Assembly (NCBI GenBank): GCA_002293005.1
Contig: DBCJ01000110.1
Location: 1 to 14,000, forward strand
DNA from: Ignavibacteria bacterium UBA961
GTDB lineage: Bacteria > Bacteroidota > Ignavibacteria > Kapaibacteriales > UBA961
Reading direction: 5' to 3'
Length of the DNA: 14,000 bases
The translations under genes were made by a program, and so were the position numbers. Shown piece by piece: positions 1 through 7,653 of the stretch (position 1 is its first letter; the number at the start of each line of letters is the position of its first letter). The notes beneath the pieces are model-generated. The model saw nothing but the letters and a program-made list of their open reading frames with translations, was not told the origin of the DNA and ran no database searches.

Positions 1-254
1 TTGACATATCCTCCGATTGGCAATAGACAAAGTCGATAATCAGTATGATCGCCTCCATCCCAGTCTTTCGGTAATTCTCCGAATGTGAATCCGGTGATTT
101 TATTCCATCCGAATAATCTCATGCCCATGCCAATTGCAAAAACTTCAGCGCGCATTCCCGTAGCCCTGGCTATGAGAAAATGTCCGAGTTCATGCACGGT
201 TACGATTATTACGATAACCTTGATGAACTGTATGAGTGAATTCAATGATTCCAT
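1..254 (-). CDS. rseP: RseP-type site-2 membrane metalloprotease, N-terminal part (runs off the window)
   Basis: Only the first 84 codons are in the window; the gene continues past base 1. RseP is an inner-membrane zinc protease that cuts anti-sigma factors and leftover signal peptides within the membrane. The visible part has a hydrophobic first helix (about residues 7-20) running into the zinc motif HELGH (residues 21-25). This is followed by the typical FLIARATGMR stretch and the family motif LPIGGYV (78-84). The ATG at 254 is preceded by an in-frame TAA four codons upstream and by an AAGGA Shine-Dalgarno, so the start is firm. It is the last visible gene of the carA-ech-pfk-like run, 75 bases after the preceding stop, so it may be cotranscribed or have its own promoter. 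The PDZ and C-terminal LDGG regions cannot be checked here. Confidence 0.93.
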   Translation of the reverse strand, partial: MESLNSLIQFIKVIVIIVTVHELGHFLIARATGMRAEVFAIGMGMRLFGWNKITGFTFGELPKDWDGGDHTDYRLCLLPIGGYV

Positions 255-329
255 GTGTATTCCTTATGCATCATAATGTGGATTCACAATGACGCAGAGA
301 TTGCGATAATAAGTGCAAAATGAATTGGA

Positions 330-1337
330 TCAGCGAAGTGCTATTGCAAAATCGATGATTTCATTCGGTATCCCTACATGATTTGTCTGATTATCATCCG
401 CTGCAATATCGAGCGGAATGGGCATTGGAGCATGACCGGTATAAAAGGCTGTATAGAAACCACTATCTGCATATGCATAAGCATCTTTCACCATTCGATA
501 AGCAACCCAACTTGCACGAATTATATCGGCGACTGCTGCTTTACCGCCTCTTTGAAAATAGCTCATGTCAACAGTGCGGATTTCATGAATGACATTTCTT
601 TTTTTGAAAATGTCCTCTAGTGTTTTGCGAATGGTATGTAAATCTTGATCATATCCTTCAGCAACGATAATGCGTGTATCACGGTCGCGTTCTTCTATCA
701 TGGTTGCGAGATATTCATAATCTACATGCTCACCAGGACAAATAACATATTCTGCACCGGCGGCAATGCCTGAATAAAATGCCAAATAGGCGGAATCTCT
801 TCCCATTGATTTGATCAAATATACTCTTCTATGAGAAGACGCTGTATCCTTGATCCACTCGAGCATTTCATGACTCTTGTCCAAAGCGCTATAAAAACCG
901 ATTGATGAGCCGAATGAATTGCATACATCATTGTCGATGGAACCGGGCGCGCACAGAACCTTGGTTTTGATTTTATCTGCTTTGATCAATGTATTGATTG
1001 CATGTGCTGCTTTGATGCTTCCATTTCCGCCGCATACGAACAGATAGTCAATGCGATTATCATGAAGATTTCTGGCCGCGCTTTCTTGCAAAATTGGATC
1101 TGTGGCAAGATCAGGTACGCGAACTGTTCCAAGAATAGTTCCACCGGCAGAAGCAATACCTGCCACCGAACCTTTGTCCAATTGTCGGAAATCATTGTAA
1201 ATCAATCCTTTCCAACCATCAAGTACACCCCAGACAGATGTTTCGGTTCTGATATTGAGTGCGGATCGAACAATTGCACGAACGAAAGCATTCATGCCTG
1301 AACTATCACCGCCACCGGTTAGGACTGCAAACTTCAT
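330..1337 (-). CDS. Divergent 6-phosphofructokinase-family protein
   Basis: This 335-residue protein aligns along its whole length with bacterial PfkA (about 320 residues), which phosphorylates fructose 6-phosphate in glycolysis. Family landmarks, in order: the nucleotide loop GGGDSSGMN (8-16), LGTVR (69-73, R73 matching the ATP-contact Arg72 of E. coli), GGNGS (103-107), PGSIDND (131-137), MGR (178-180), AEG (226-228) and QRGG (262-265). The catalytic Asp of IDND (D135) is kept, and the Gly before it is the form usual in ATP-dependent enzymes. Several key positions differ: the GGDGS Asp that binds magnesium is Asn105, TIDND is SIDND, and GHIQRGG is SYFQRGG, losing the substrate-contact His. 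It may be active with altered kinetics, use another substrate, or be regulatory; no symbol is given for that reason. The start ATG has AGGAAG just upstream, 21 bases after the previous gene. Confidence 0.88.
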   Translation of the reverse strand: MKFAVLTGGGDSSGMNAFVRAIVRSALNIRTETSVWGVLDGWKGLIYNDFRQLDKGSVAGIASAGGTILGTVRVPDLATDPILQESAARNLHDNRIDYLFVCGGNGSIKAAHAINTLIKADKIKTKVLCAPGSIDNDVCNSFGSSIGFYSALDKSHEMLEWIKDTASSHRRVYLIKSMGRDSAYLAFYSGIAAGAEYVICPGEHVDYEYLATMIEERDRDTRIIVAEGYDQDLHTIRKTLEDIFKKRNVIHEIRTVDMSYFQRGGKAAVADIIRASWVAYRMVKDAYAYADSGFYTAFYTGHAPMPIPLDIAADDNQTNHVGIPNEIIDFAIALR

Positions 1338-1358
1338 TGATTCTTCCTGTGATATGTA

Positions 1359-2144
1359 TTAGCGTCCAAGAAATTCGGGCGCTCTTTTTTCTATGAATGC
1401 TTTAACGCCTTCTGTATAATCATACGATTCTCCTGCCAATTGCTGATACTCGGCTTCAAGCTCAAGCATATGCTCAAGAGTAGCTGATTGCGCATTTTGC
1501 AAGAGTAATTTCACATAGCCATAACTCTGTGTCGGACCTTCCGCATACTTTTTGGCCATTGCCTGCAAACCGTCCGCAAATGCACCGGGATGCAATACTT
1601 GATTCACCATTCCCAATGCCAAAGCTTCATCGGCTGAAATTGGTTTATTCAAAGTGGCAAATTCAAATGCTTTTGCATATCCGAGCATTTTAGTATATAA
1701 GAATGTTGCACCGGAATCAGGAATCAATGCGATTCCAATGAATGCTTCAACAAATTTTGCGGATGCATTCATGATGCGTATATCACAAGCCAATGCAATC
1801 GAAAGACCTGCACCTGCAGCAACACCATTGATACCTGCAATGACCGGTTTGGGTAAACTTGTGATCAAGCGAATGATGGGATTATATCTTCTTTCGAGAG
1901 AATCTTTTAGAGAGCGCTTTCCGCCTCCGCTTGGAGCATCTTTCAAATCTTGGCCTGAGCAAAATGCCTTGCCCGCACCTGTCAACACAACACATCGAAT
2001 TTCATCATTGTCATGGGCATGTTGAAATGCAGATTGCAAATCACCGGTGAGTTGCTCATTGCAAGCATTATAAGAATCCGGTCTATTGAGAGTTATGGTA
2101 TAAATGCCCGAATTCAATTCTGTTAGTATTGTTTCATATGACAT
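1359..2144 (-). CDS. Enoyl-CoA hydratase/isomerase family protein, PaaG-like
   Basis: A 261-residue crotonase-fold protein of normal family length. It shows the oxyanion-hole segments AFCSGQDL (60-67) and GVAAGAGLSIALACDIR (107-123), the latter being the CoA-binding signature. Several features point to the PaaG branch (isomerase of 1,2-epoxyphenylacetyl-CoA in phenylacetate breakdown): LERRYNP (83-89), FVEAF (131-135), IPDSG (141-145) with Asp143 where hydratases carry the second catalytic Glu, and the tail YTEGVKAFIEKRAPEFLGR (243-261). No other paa gene is nearby, so the substrate may instead be a fatty-acid or other acyl-CoA double-bond isomer. It lies 21 bases after carA and 21 bases before the phosphofructokinase-like gene, all on one strand, consistent with cotranscription. 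The ribosome site is weak (GGAAA). Family is certain; the exact reaction is inference. Confidence 0.92.
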   Translation of the reverse strand: MSYETILTELNSGIYTITLNRPDSYNACNEQLTGDLQSAFQHAHDNDEIRCVVLTGAGKAFCSGQDLKDAPSGGGKRSLKDSLERRYNPIIRLITSLPKPVIAGINGVAAGAGLSIALACDIRIMNASAKFVEAFIGIALIPDSGATFLYTKMLGYAKAFEFATLNKPISADEALALGMVNQVLHPGAFADGLQAMAKKYAEGPTQSYGYVKLLLQNAQSATLEHMLELEAEYQQLAGESYDYTEGVKAFIEKRAPEFLGR

Positions 2145-2165
2145 GAGTAATTTCCATCATGATGA

Positions 2166-3296
2166 TCAAGCTGTTTTGGCAGACATCATTTCTATGAATT
2201 GTTTAAAGAGATAATCAGAATCATGAGGTCCCGGAGCGGCTTCCGGGTGATATTGCACTGAAAATACAGGCAATTCACGATGTCTGATGCCAGATAGTGT
2301 GTTGTCATTCAAATTGACATGTGTTGCTTCTAGACATGAAGGCAGGTTTTCTTGATCAACGGCAAAACCATGATTCTGTGATGTAATTTCGATTTCTCCT
2401 GAAATCAAATTCTTCACAGGATGATTTCCACCTCTATGTCCAAATCGAAGTTTATATGTTTTGGCTCCGAATACCAATCCGAGCAATTGATGACCAAGAC
2501 AAATACCAAAGGTAGGTATGCCTGATTTCATCAATTCTGTGATTGTATCAATGGCATGAATCGTTGCAGATGGATCACCGGGACCATTGGAAAGAAAAAT
2601 TCCATCAGGATTCATCGCAAGAATCTCTTCGGCTTTGGTTTGGGCAGGGAATACCGTGATATCGCATCCATATGCAGATAATCTTCGAAGTATATTTCTT
2701 TTGATACCATAGTCAAGAGCGGCAATACGATATCTTTTTTGGATATCAATCAGAGGATCTTGAATCAAATCTTCTTGTTTGGGTTCATATAGATATGTTG
2801 CCGAACAAGTAACACCCAAAGTCAAATCTAATCCATCCATCGACGGGATTTGGCGAGCTTCATTAATCAATGTCTGTTCATCCTTTCCTTGTGCTGAAAT
2901 AATGCCACGCATTACTCCTTCACTTCGAAGAACTCGAACTAATTGTCTAGTATCAAGACCTTGTATTCCAATTTTACCTTGCTCTTGCATCAAATCTTGC
3001 AATGAACCGGTTGCTCTCCAATTGGAGTACGTTCTGGAACATTCTTTGACAATGATTCCCTCGACTTTCAATGAATCCGATTCGAAGTCTTCCGGATTGA
3101 CGCCATAATTTCCGATATGTGGATAAGTGAACGTCATGATTTGACCCTTGTAACTTGGATCAGACATGATTTCTTGATATCCGGTGATGGCTGTATTGAA
3201 CACAACTTCACCTCCGGCTTCTACATTCAAATCTCCAAAGGCCTTTCCGTGGAAGATCATGCCATTTTCCAAGGCCAAAACTGCATCATTATTCAT
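2166..3296 (-). CDS. carA: Carbamoyl-phosphate synthase small (glutaminase) subunit
   Basis: CarA hydrolyses glutamine and passes ammonia to CarB, which makes carbamoyl phosphate for pyrimidines and arginine. With this start the protein is 376 residues, normal for the family. The N-terminal CarA domain has FNTAITGYQEIMSDPSY (33-49) and FTYPHIGNYG (56-65). The class I glutamine amidotransferase domain has LSNGPGDPS (235-243), FGICLGHQLLG (263-273, nucleophile Cys266), FGHRGGNHPVKN (285-296), SQNHGF (306-311) and the His350/Glu352 pair in QYHPEAAPGP. The open frame extends upstream to 3410, but the extra 38 residues look like translated leader and the family begins at MNNDAVLALENG, so ATG 3296 is chosen. 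No clear Shine-Dalgarno precedes it. carB is not in the window. This appears to be the first gene of the minus-strand operon. Confidence 0.97.
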   Translation of the reverse strand: MNNDAVLALENGMIFHGKAFGDLNVEAGGEVVFNTAITGYQEIMSDPSYKGQIMTFTYPHIGNYGVNPEDFESDSLKVEGIIVKECSRTYSNWRATGSLQDLMQEQGKIGIQGLDTRQLVRVLRSEGVMRGIISAQGKDEQTLINEARQIPSMDGLDLTLGVTCSATYLYEPKQEDLIQDPLIDIQKRYRIAALDYGIKRNILRRLSAYGCDITVFPAQTKAEEILAMNPDGIFLSNGPGDPSATIHAIDTITELMKSGIPTFGICLGHQLLGLVFGAKTYKLRFGHRGGNHPVKNLISGEIEITSQNHGFAVDQENLPSCLEATHVNLNDNTLSGIRHRELPVFSVQYHPEAAPGPHDSDYLFKQFIEMMSAKTA

Positions 3297-3336
3297 GGTG
3301 TCGACAAAAAATTCAGGAAGTAATAGGATAGATAGG

Positions 3337-3344
3337 CAAAAATA
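3337..3344 (-). promoter_or_regulatory. Candidate carA promoter -7 element (TATTTTTG)
   Basis: On the minus strand TATTTTTG matches the Bacteroidota -7 consensus TAnnTTTG exactly and ends 41 bases before the carA ATG. No TTTG-like -33 element lies at the expected distance, so the call rests on one half of the consensus and on position. Confidence 0.3.
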
Positions 3345-3372
3345 GGAAAATTCATGCAGATAGGGGAGTGTA

Positions 3373-3393
3373 TGATGTGGATTTGATGTGGAT
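3373..3393. repeat. Tandem 10-bp repeat upstream of carA, second copy overlapping a DnaA-box-like sequence
   Basis: TGATGTGGAT occurs twice (3373-3382 and 3384-3393), an 11-base period that puts both copies on nearly the same helix face. The second copy runs into TGTGGATAA (3387-3395), the reverse complement of the DnaA box TTATCCACA. The pair lies about 30-50 bases upstream of the candidate carA -7 element, a position suited to a regulator site. Function is not established. Confidence 0.4.
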
Positions 3394-3490
3394 AACAGGT
3401 GTATAATCACTGTAATTTTTCTACAAATGAAATGTCTTTAAAATTAAGTCATCTTGTGGCCAATAAATGGCACTTGAAGTCTATTTTTTC

Positions 3491-3521
3491 TTTGTTCAGA
3501 CCGATAATCCCGTGTAATTTG
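3491..3521 (+). promoter_or_regulatory. Candidate promoter of the secreted T9SS-cargo gene
   Basis: TTTG at 3491-3494 and TAATTTG at 3515-3521 resemble the Bacteroidota -33 (TTTG) and -7 (TAnnTTTG) elements, the latter one base short. The gap of 20 bases is close to the usual 19. The ATG of the downstream gene is 50 bases further on, giving a leader of roughly 40 bases. Confidence 0.4.
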
Positions 3522-3570
3522 TAGGGGTTAAAAATCAAAAGTCATCACTAATCATATACGGAGTTAATCC

Positions 3571-6450
3571 ATGAGAGTTTTATCCTCATTTTTGCGCAAG
3601 GCATTGCTCTTTGCGCTCATTGCGATGCTTGCAGTGCAGGTATCAGATGCGCAGTCTAAAAGACGCGTATACATTGAAAAATACACCGGCGCATGGTGTC
3701 AATATTGCCCCAATGGTGCTGTTGCATTTGACCAATTGGGTCAGCAATACACTGATGAAGAAGTGATCATGGTTGCGGTACATCAAACTGATGGAATGTC
3801 AATGTCCAATCAGAATGATTTTCAACCATATATCAATGGTGTTCCTAGTGGCTCTGTAAATAGATTGTACAATGGTGTCAGTCCTGGAGCTTGGGCCGGT
3901 TATATCCCTGGTATCATCAGTCAAGATGCTGCCGTTGAAGTGAATTTGAAAAATGTGTCTTTCAATAGTGGAACACGCAGAGTTACATGTACTTTGGAAG
4001 CAAAAGTAAATCGTGACATCACCGGTCCGGTTCGTGTGAATGTTGTTGTTGTTGAAGATAGCGTCGTTGGTTCCGGAAATCAATTCGACCAAGTGAATGC
4101 TTTCAATACTCAGGCAGGTCATCCTTTTTATCAAAGAGGAAATCCAATCAAGAACTATCCACACCGACATGTTGCAAGATTTATGGCTGATGGTACATGG
4201 GGCGCAACAGGCGTGATTCCTGATAATCCAAAAGCAGGTGCAGTCTATACAAAGCAGTACTCTTTCACAGTGAATGCATCATGGAAACCTGAGCGCATGT
4301 CATTGGTTGGCTTGGTGCAAAAGTATTCAGACAATGTTGGTGCTCGTGAAATTTTGCAAGCAGTTGAAGAATCTCTTCTCATTCGCAGTACACGCGCAAC
4401 ACTTGATCAAACAGAATCACCATACTTGAAGGTTGCTGCCGGTGGAAAGAAAACACAGACAATCAAAGTCACAAATGACAATAACATGACATTGACTTTT
4501 GACATGTCTGTAAATGATACAAAATCTGTTTTACCTGCAGATTGGACAGCATCAGTTGAACCACAATCCTTGACATTGGCGAAAGGTGCATCGGAACTGG
4601 TAACAGTGACAATTGAATCACCTACTTCAATTCCAGAAGCAGAATTGACAACAGTTGTTGTGGATGCAAATCCAAGAGAAGAAGCGAATACAAAGCCAAA
4701 AACAACTTCCACAAGTTTGTATGTATTACCTGAGACTGCAAAAGCGGCAATCGTCTATGAATTGAATATCAATCAATTCAATGATTTATACAAAGATGCC
4801 ATTAAGTATACAGACAGATTCGGTCCCGCATTTGTGAAATTGCCAAATAATGCAACATTGCTTGAAGCATATAAAGACCAATTCAAAGTATATGTATTCA
4901 GTGTTTTTGGTGGTGGATTATTGAATGGTCAAATCTATAATGGTTCCCCAATTGGAACTACCACAGATGTCAATCCACTTGCAAAAACAGTTTCAAATAT
5001 GCTTGCTGAAGGTAAGAGAGTATTGCTTTCTGCACCTCAATCAATGTGGTGGGCATTTGACAAAACAGCAAATACAGCAGCAGGTAAAAATCAGGATGTA
5101 TTGAATTTCTTCAATAATACTTTGAAACTTCAATTCACAAAAACTGAACAACGCTATACATTGAGTGGAAATACAATCACATTGAAGCCTTATGGCGTTA
5201 AAGGATTTGACAATGATTCCATTGGTGATCAATTCAATGGAATGGCAAATCAGAATTTCACCAATCATGTCTTCTTTACAGATATCTTCAAATTGGCTTC
5301 CGGTTCAACATGCGTTCCTGTTTTGTATTCCGATAATAGCAATGCAAATCTCGTCGGTGTTCGTTATACAAATGCTCAAGGTGGTAAGCTCGTATTCGTA
5401 ACTCAGCCAATCGAAGCATTTGATAATTTCGTGATTCGCGAAACCTTTATCAGAAAATCAATGGAATGGCTTGCAGGTGATATTTTTGTTGCTGCCAAGA
5501 AGCCCGTGTTGACACTTAATTCAGATGTGAAGTTTGGTCCATTGGAAGTCGGACAAAAGAAAGAGATGACAACAGATATCAGCAATACAGGCGAAGCTGA
5601 TTTGGTTGTATCTTCTTTGGGTTTGAGTGGCTCCAGCGCAAGCGTATTCTCCATCGTGAATAAGCCGACATTGCCAATGACATTGAAGCCCGGTGAATCT
5701 GTGAAGATTACACTTGAATTTGCACCAAAAGAAAAGAAATCCTATTTGGCTTCATTAGATTTCACATCCAATGATGGCGGAGTAGATAATTCAACTTCAG
5801 GTATTGATCTTCTTGGTGAAGGAATTCAAACAGTTCCTGATGTTCCTGCTCTTGCCGGCATTGCAGATCTCGATCTTGGTCAAACAGCAACTACCATCGA
5901 GAAAACACTCTCCCTCAACAATAATATTGATGGCGAAATCAAAGTAACTGGTGCAACAATCTCCGGTGCTGATCAATCCGCATTCTCATTGTCAGTACAG
6001 CAAGGCACAATTCCGAAAGGTCAAAAATTCCAAACAAAGGTTACATTTACACCAACCAAAGATGGAATTCACACAGCTGTCTTGACATTGAACACACTTG
6101 TGACTTCCACAAATAAGACAGGTACATATACAGTCAACCTCACAGGTGAAAAGCAAGCAGTTTCAGGTGTGAAGGAAGATCGTATCCTCACAAGTTCTGT
6201 ACAAGTAATGCCTAATCCTACAACAAGTGATGCATATGTGACATTTTCTGTTGCAGAACCAACAGTGATGACTATCACAGTTACTTCACTCAATGGTCAG
6301 GTATTGTTCACTGCTCAAAACCGCAGTTTTGATCAAGGTTCACATGCATTCCAATTGCCTGTTGGATCATTCGCTACAGGACAATACACTGTGACGCTCC
6401 GCTCACATAGCGGTGCCACAATGTCAATGCCTTTCAGCGTGATTAAATAA
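3571..6450 (+). CDS. Secreted Omp28/thioredoxin-like multidomain protein with type IX secretion sorting domain
   Basis: A 959-residue protein with a signal peptide (basic start, hydrophobic core 11-24, likely cleavage after SDA at 27). The N-terminal region (about 30-270) resembles Omp28-related outer-membrane proteins and carries a thioredoxin-like GAWCQYCPNG with Cys43 and Cys46. Residues 285-385 look like a beta-sandwich. Residues 390-640 form a mixed alpha/beta region ending TQPIEAFDNFVIRETF..SMEWLAG that I cannot name. Two choice-of-anchor-D/ASH-like modules follow (about 648-751 and 764-860). The C-terminus (877-959) is a T9SS type A sorting domain: MPNPTTSDAYVTF, then TSLNGQVL and a GQYTVTL strand. 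Cargo of this kind is exported across the outer membrane and attached to the surface or released. The ATG has GGAG seven bases upstream. It is transcribed alone between a divergent promoter region and a hairpin terminator. Its substrate or partner is unknown. Confidence 0.9.
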   Translation: MRVLSSFLRKALLFALIAMLAVQVSDAQSKRRVYIEKYTGAWCQYCPNGAVAFDQLGQQYTDEEVIMVAVHQTDGMSMSNQNDFQPYINGVPSGSVNRLYNGVSPGAWAGYIPGIISQDAAVEVNLKNVSFNSGTRRVTCTLEAKVNRDITGPVRVNVVVVEDSVVGSGNQFDQVNAFNTQAGHPFYQRGNPIKNYPHRHVARFMADGTWGATGVIPDNPKAGAVYTKQYSFTVNASWKPERMSLVGLVQKYSDNVGAREILQAVEESLLIRSTRATLDQTESPYLKVAAGGKKTQTIKVTNDNNMTLTFDMSVNDTKSVLPADWTASVEPQSLTLAKGASELVTVTIESPTSIPEAELTTVVVDANPREEANTKPKTTSTSLYVLPETAKAAIVYELNINQFNDLYKDAIKYTDRFGPAFVKLPNNATLLEAYKDQFKVYVFSVFGGGLLNGQIYNGSPIGTTTDVNPLAKTVSNMLAEGKRVLLSAPQSMWWAFDKTANTAAGKNQDVLNFFNNTLKLQFTKTEQRYTLSGNTITLKPYGVKGFDNDSIGDQFNGMANQNFTNHVFFTDIFKLASGSTCVPVLYSDNSNANLVGVRYTNAQGGKLVFVTQPIEAFDNFVIRETFIRKSMEWLAGDIFVAAKKPVLTLNSDVKFGPLEVGQKKEMTTDISNTGEADLVVSSLGLSGSSASVFSIVNKPTLPMTLKPGESVKITLEFAPKEKKSYLASLDFTSNDGGVDNSTSGIDLLGEGIQTVPDVPALAGIADLDLGQTATTIEKTLSLNNNIDGEIKVTGATISGADQSAFSLSVQQGTIPKGQKFQTKVTFTPTKDGIHTAVLTLNTLVTSTNKTGTYTVNLTGEKQAVSGVKEDRILTSSVQVMPNPTTSDAYVTFSVAEPTVMTITVTSLNGQVLFTAQNRSFDQGSHAFQLPVGSFATGQYTVTLRSHSGATMSMPFSVIK

Positions 6451-6468
6451 TATATCTAGATATGATAA

Positions 6469-6502
6469 AGCCCCGATTCCATTTGGAGTCGGGGCTTTTT
6501 TT
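6469..6502 (+). terminator. Rho-independent terminator, probably shared by two convergent units
   Basis: The arms are AGCCCCGATTCC (6469-6480) and GGAGTCGGGGCT (6485-6496): 12 pairs with one G-U, closing a 4-base ATTT loop and followed by a run of seven T (6496-6502). It begins 19 bases after the T9SS-cargo stop. Read from the other strand the same hairpin is followed only by TTT, so it is weaker there, and it begins just inside and after the stop codon of the TauE-like gene. Confidence 0.92.
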
Positions 6503-7289
6503 ATACCAATTCTTTGATGAGAATAAAAAGGGCGAGAAGTGCAATGATGATTCCAAAAGAGATGCGAAGTAAATCTTGTCTGATTCTTTTGGATAACATG
6601 ATGCCGGCATAACCTCCAAAAACGGAGGCAATTGTAAGAAGCGTGAATAATCCCCATTCAAGATTCTTTCCATTCAATATATCCACAAAAAAACCGGGTA
6701 GTGCATTCATTGCGATGAGTATCATGGATGTGAATGCGGCTTCTTTGACATTCATGCGCCCAATGAGTATCATCGCAGGGACAATTAAAAAACCGCCACC
6801 AATACCCGTGAATCCTGTCAATACTCCAATGAATAAACCTGTTAGCACTAGAAGTGACAAGGAAATATCATGAGATTCATCGCCTTGTAATTTCTTTTGT
6901 GAAATCATTCTTTGGGCAGAAAACAACATCAATATTGAAAGAATGATCATTGAAAATGAATCAATGGAAATCTGAAGCATTCCAATTCCCAATACTTTTG
7001 GCAATGCTGGTATGATAAAAGCACGCATGATCATAATGCTGAACATTGCAGGAAATGCAAAGGTAAATATCACTTTCACATTTACTTTTTGATCGCGGGA
7101 AGTTCGCATGGCCGCAATTGCCGAACTGATTCCAACAATTCCCAGCGAATATGTTGTAGCAATCGTCGGAGGCAATCCAAGGATATACACCAATACCGGC
7201 ATGACGAGAATTGATCCTCCAGCACCAAGCAAGCCAATTGCGATGCCAATGATTGATGATGCGAGGAGGGAAATCAATAATTCAATCAT
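6501..7289 (-). CDS. TauE/SafE-family sulfite/sulfoacetate exporter (8-TM type)
   Basis: A 262-residue, highly hydrophobic protein of the TSUP (TauE/SafE, formerly DUF81) family. It has the internal duplication typical of the family: GLLGAGGSILVMP (19-31) in the first half and GFTGIGGGFLIVP (159-171) in the second, each followed by a conserved ATTYSL or AAFTSM stretch. About eight membrane helices are visible, with a polar loop near 126-143. Members export sulfite, thiosulfate or organosulfonates. Its place directly after a CstB-like persulfide dioxygenase and a thioredoxin supports removal of sulfite or thiosulfate made by persulfide oxidation; that substrate is inferred from context. Only three bases separate it from the thioredoxin stop, so it is almost surely cotranscribed. 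Its stop codon lies in the T-tract of the convergent terminator. The ribosome site is weak. Confidence 0.93.
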   Translation of the reverse strand: MIELLISLLASSIIGIAIGLLGAGGSILVMPVLVYILGLPPTIATTYSLGIVGISSAIAAMRTSRDQKVNVKVIFTFAFPAMFSIMIMRAFIIPALPKVLGIGMLQISIDSFSMIILSILMLFSAQRMISQKKLQGDESHDISLSLLVLTGLFIGVLTGFTGIGGGFLIVPAMILIGRMNVKEAAFTSMILIAMNALPGFFVDILNGKNLEWGLFTLLTIASVFGGYAGIMLSKRIRQDLLRISFGIIIALLALFILIKELV

Positions 7290-7292
7290 GAC

Positions 7293-7652
7293 TTATATCA
7301 CAACATTCAATTCTTTCTCAATCGCCTCGATGAGTATCTCTCTCGGGAGTGCTCCCATGGCCATTTTGGGTGAATCATTCACCGGTACGAATAATAGAGA
7401 AGGAATGCTTTTAATTCCGAACATCGCTGATAATTCTTGTTGTTCATCAGTATTGATTTTATAGAATTGCACTTTACCATCATAGATGTTTGACAACTCT
7501 TCAAATACAGGAGCGATTGCTCTGCATGGACCGCACCATGGCGCCCAGAAATCTATGATACAAGGAATATCGCCTTTATAAGACCATTCCTTGCTTTGCT
7601 CATAATCAAAAACCAATTCTTTGAATGTTTCGAGATTCAACTCTTGTGTCAT
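7293..7652 (-). CDS. trxA: Thioredoxin
   Basis: A 119-residue, single-domain cytoplasmic thioredoxin with the classical active site FWAPWCGPCR (Cys40, Cys43) and the cis-proline loop KSIPSLL (Pro84). It starts one base after the stop of the CstB-like gene, with its ribosome site (AGAGG) inside the end of that gene, so translational coupling is likely. There is no signal peptide. In this setting it may reduce persulfides or the rhodanese-bound sulfur formed by its neighbour, or serve as general thiol reductant; the specific partnership is inference. The 15-20 residues before the core (MTQELNLETFKELVFDYEQS) are slightly longer than in E. coli TrxA, and the loop around SKEWSYKGDIP is a small insertion. 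It could be one of several thioredoxins in the genome, so the symbol is nominal. Confidence 0.93.
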   Translation of the reverse strand: MTQELNLETFKELVFDYEQSKEWSYKGDIPCIIDFWAPWCGPCRAIAPVFEELSNIYDGKVQFYKINTDEQQELSAMFGIKSIPSLLFVPVNDSPKMAMGALPREILIEAIEKELNVVI

Positions 7653-7653
7653 A

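Noticed and set aside
85..276. Short plus-strand frame of 63 codons
   Set aside because: It is antisense to the rseP start including the HELGH codons; codon pattern and similarity belong to the minus strand.
1654..2025. 123-codon plus-strand frame across the enoyl-CoA hydratase gene
   Set aside because: It is a mirror frame of the crotonase active-site region with no independent evidence.
3118..3126. Perfect DnaA-box-like TGTGGATAA inside carA
   Set aside because: It encodes part of the conserved YPHIGNYG motif of CarA, so it is explained by coding constraint; there is no box cluster or AT-rich origin nearby.
3297..3410. Upstream extension of the carA frame (38 more residues)
   Set aside because: The residues are unlike any CarA N-terminus, include a candidate promoter and the tandem repeat, and the family starts at MNNDAVLALENG.
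3456..3473. Small hairpin GTG(G)CCA-ATAAA-TGGCAC with T-rich bases downstream
   Set aside because: The stem is only six pairs with a bulge, and no plus-strand gene ends before it; not convincing as a terminator or RNA element.
3799..4170. 123-codon minus-strand frame inside the T9SS-cargo gene
   Set aside because: It is antisense to a clear protein-coding domain, with no ribosome site and no recognisable product.
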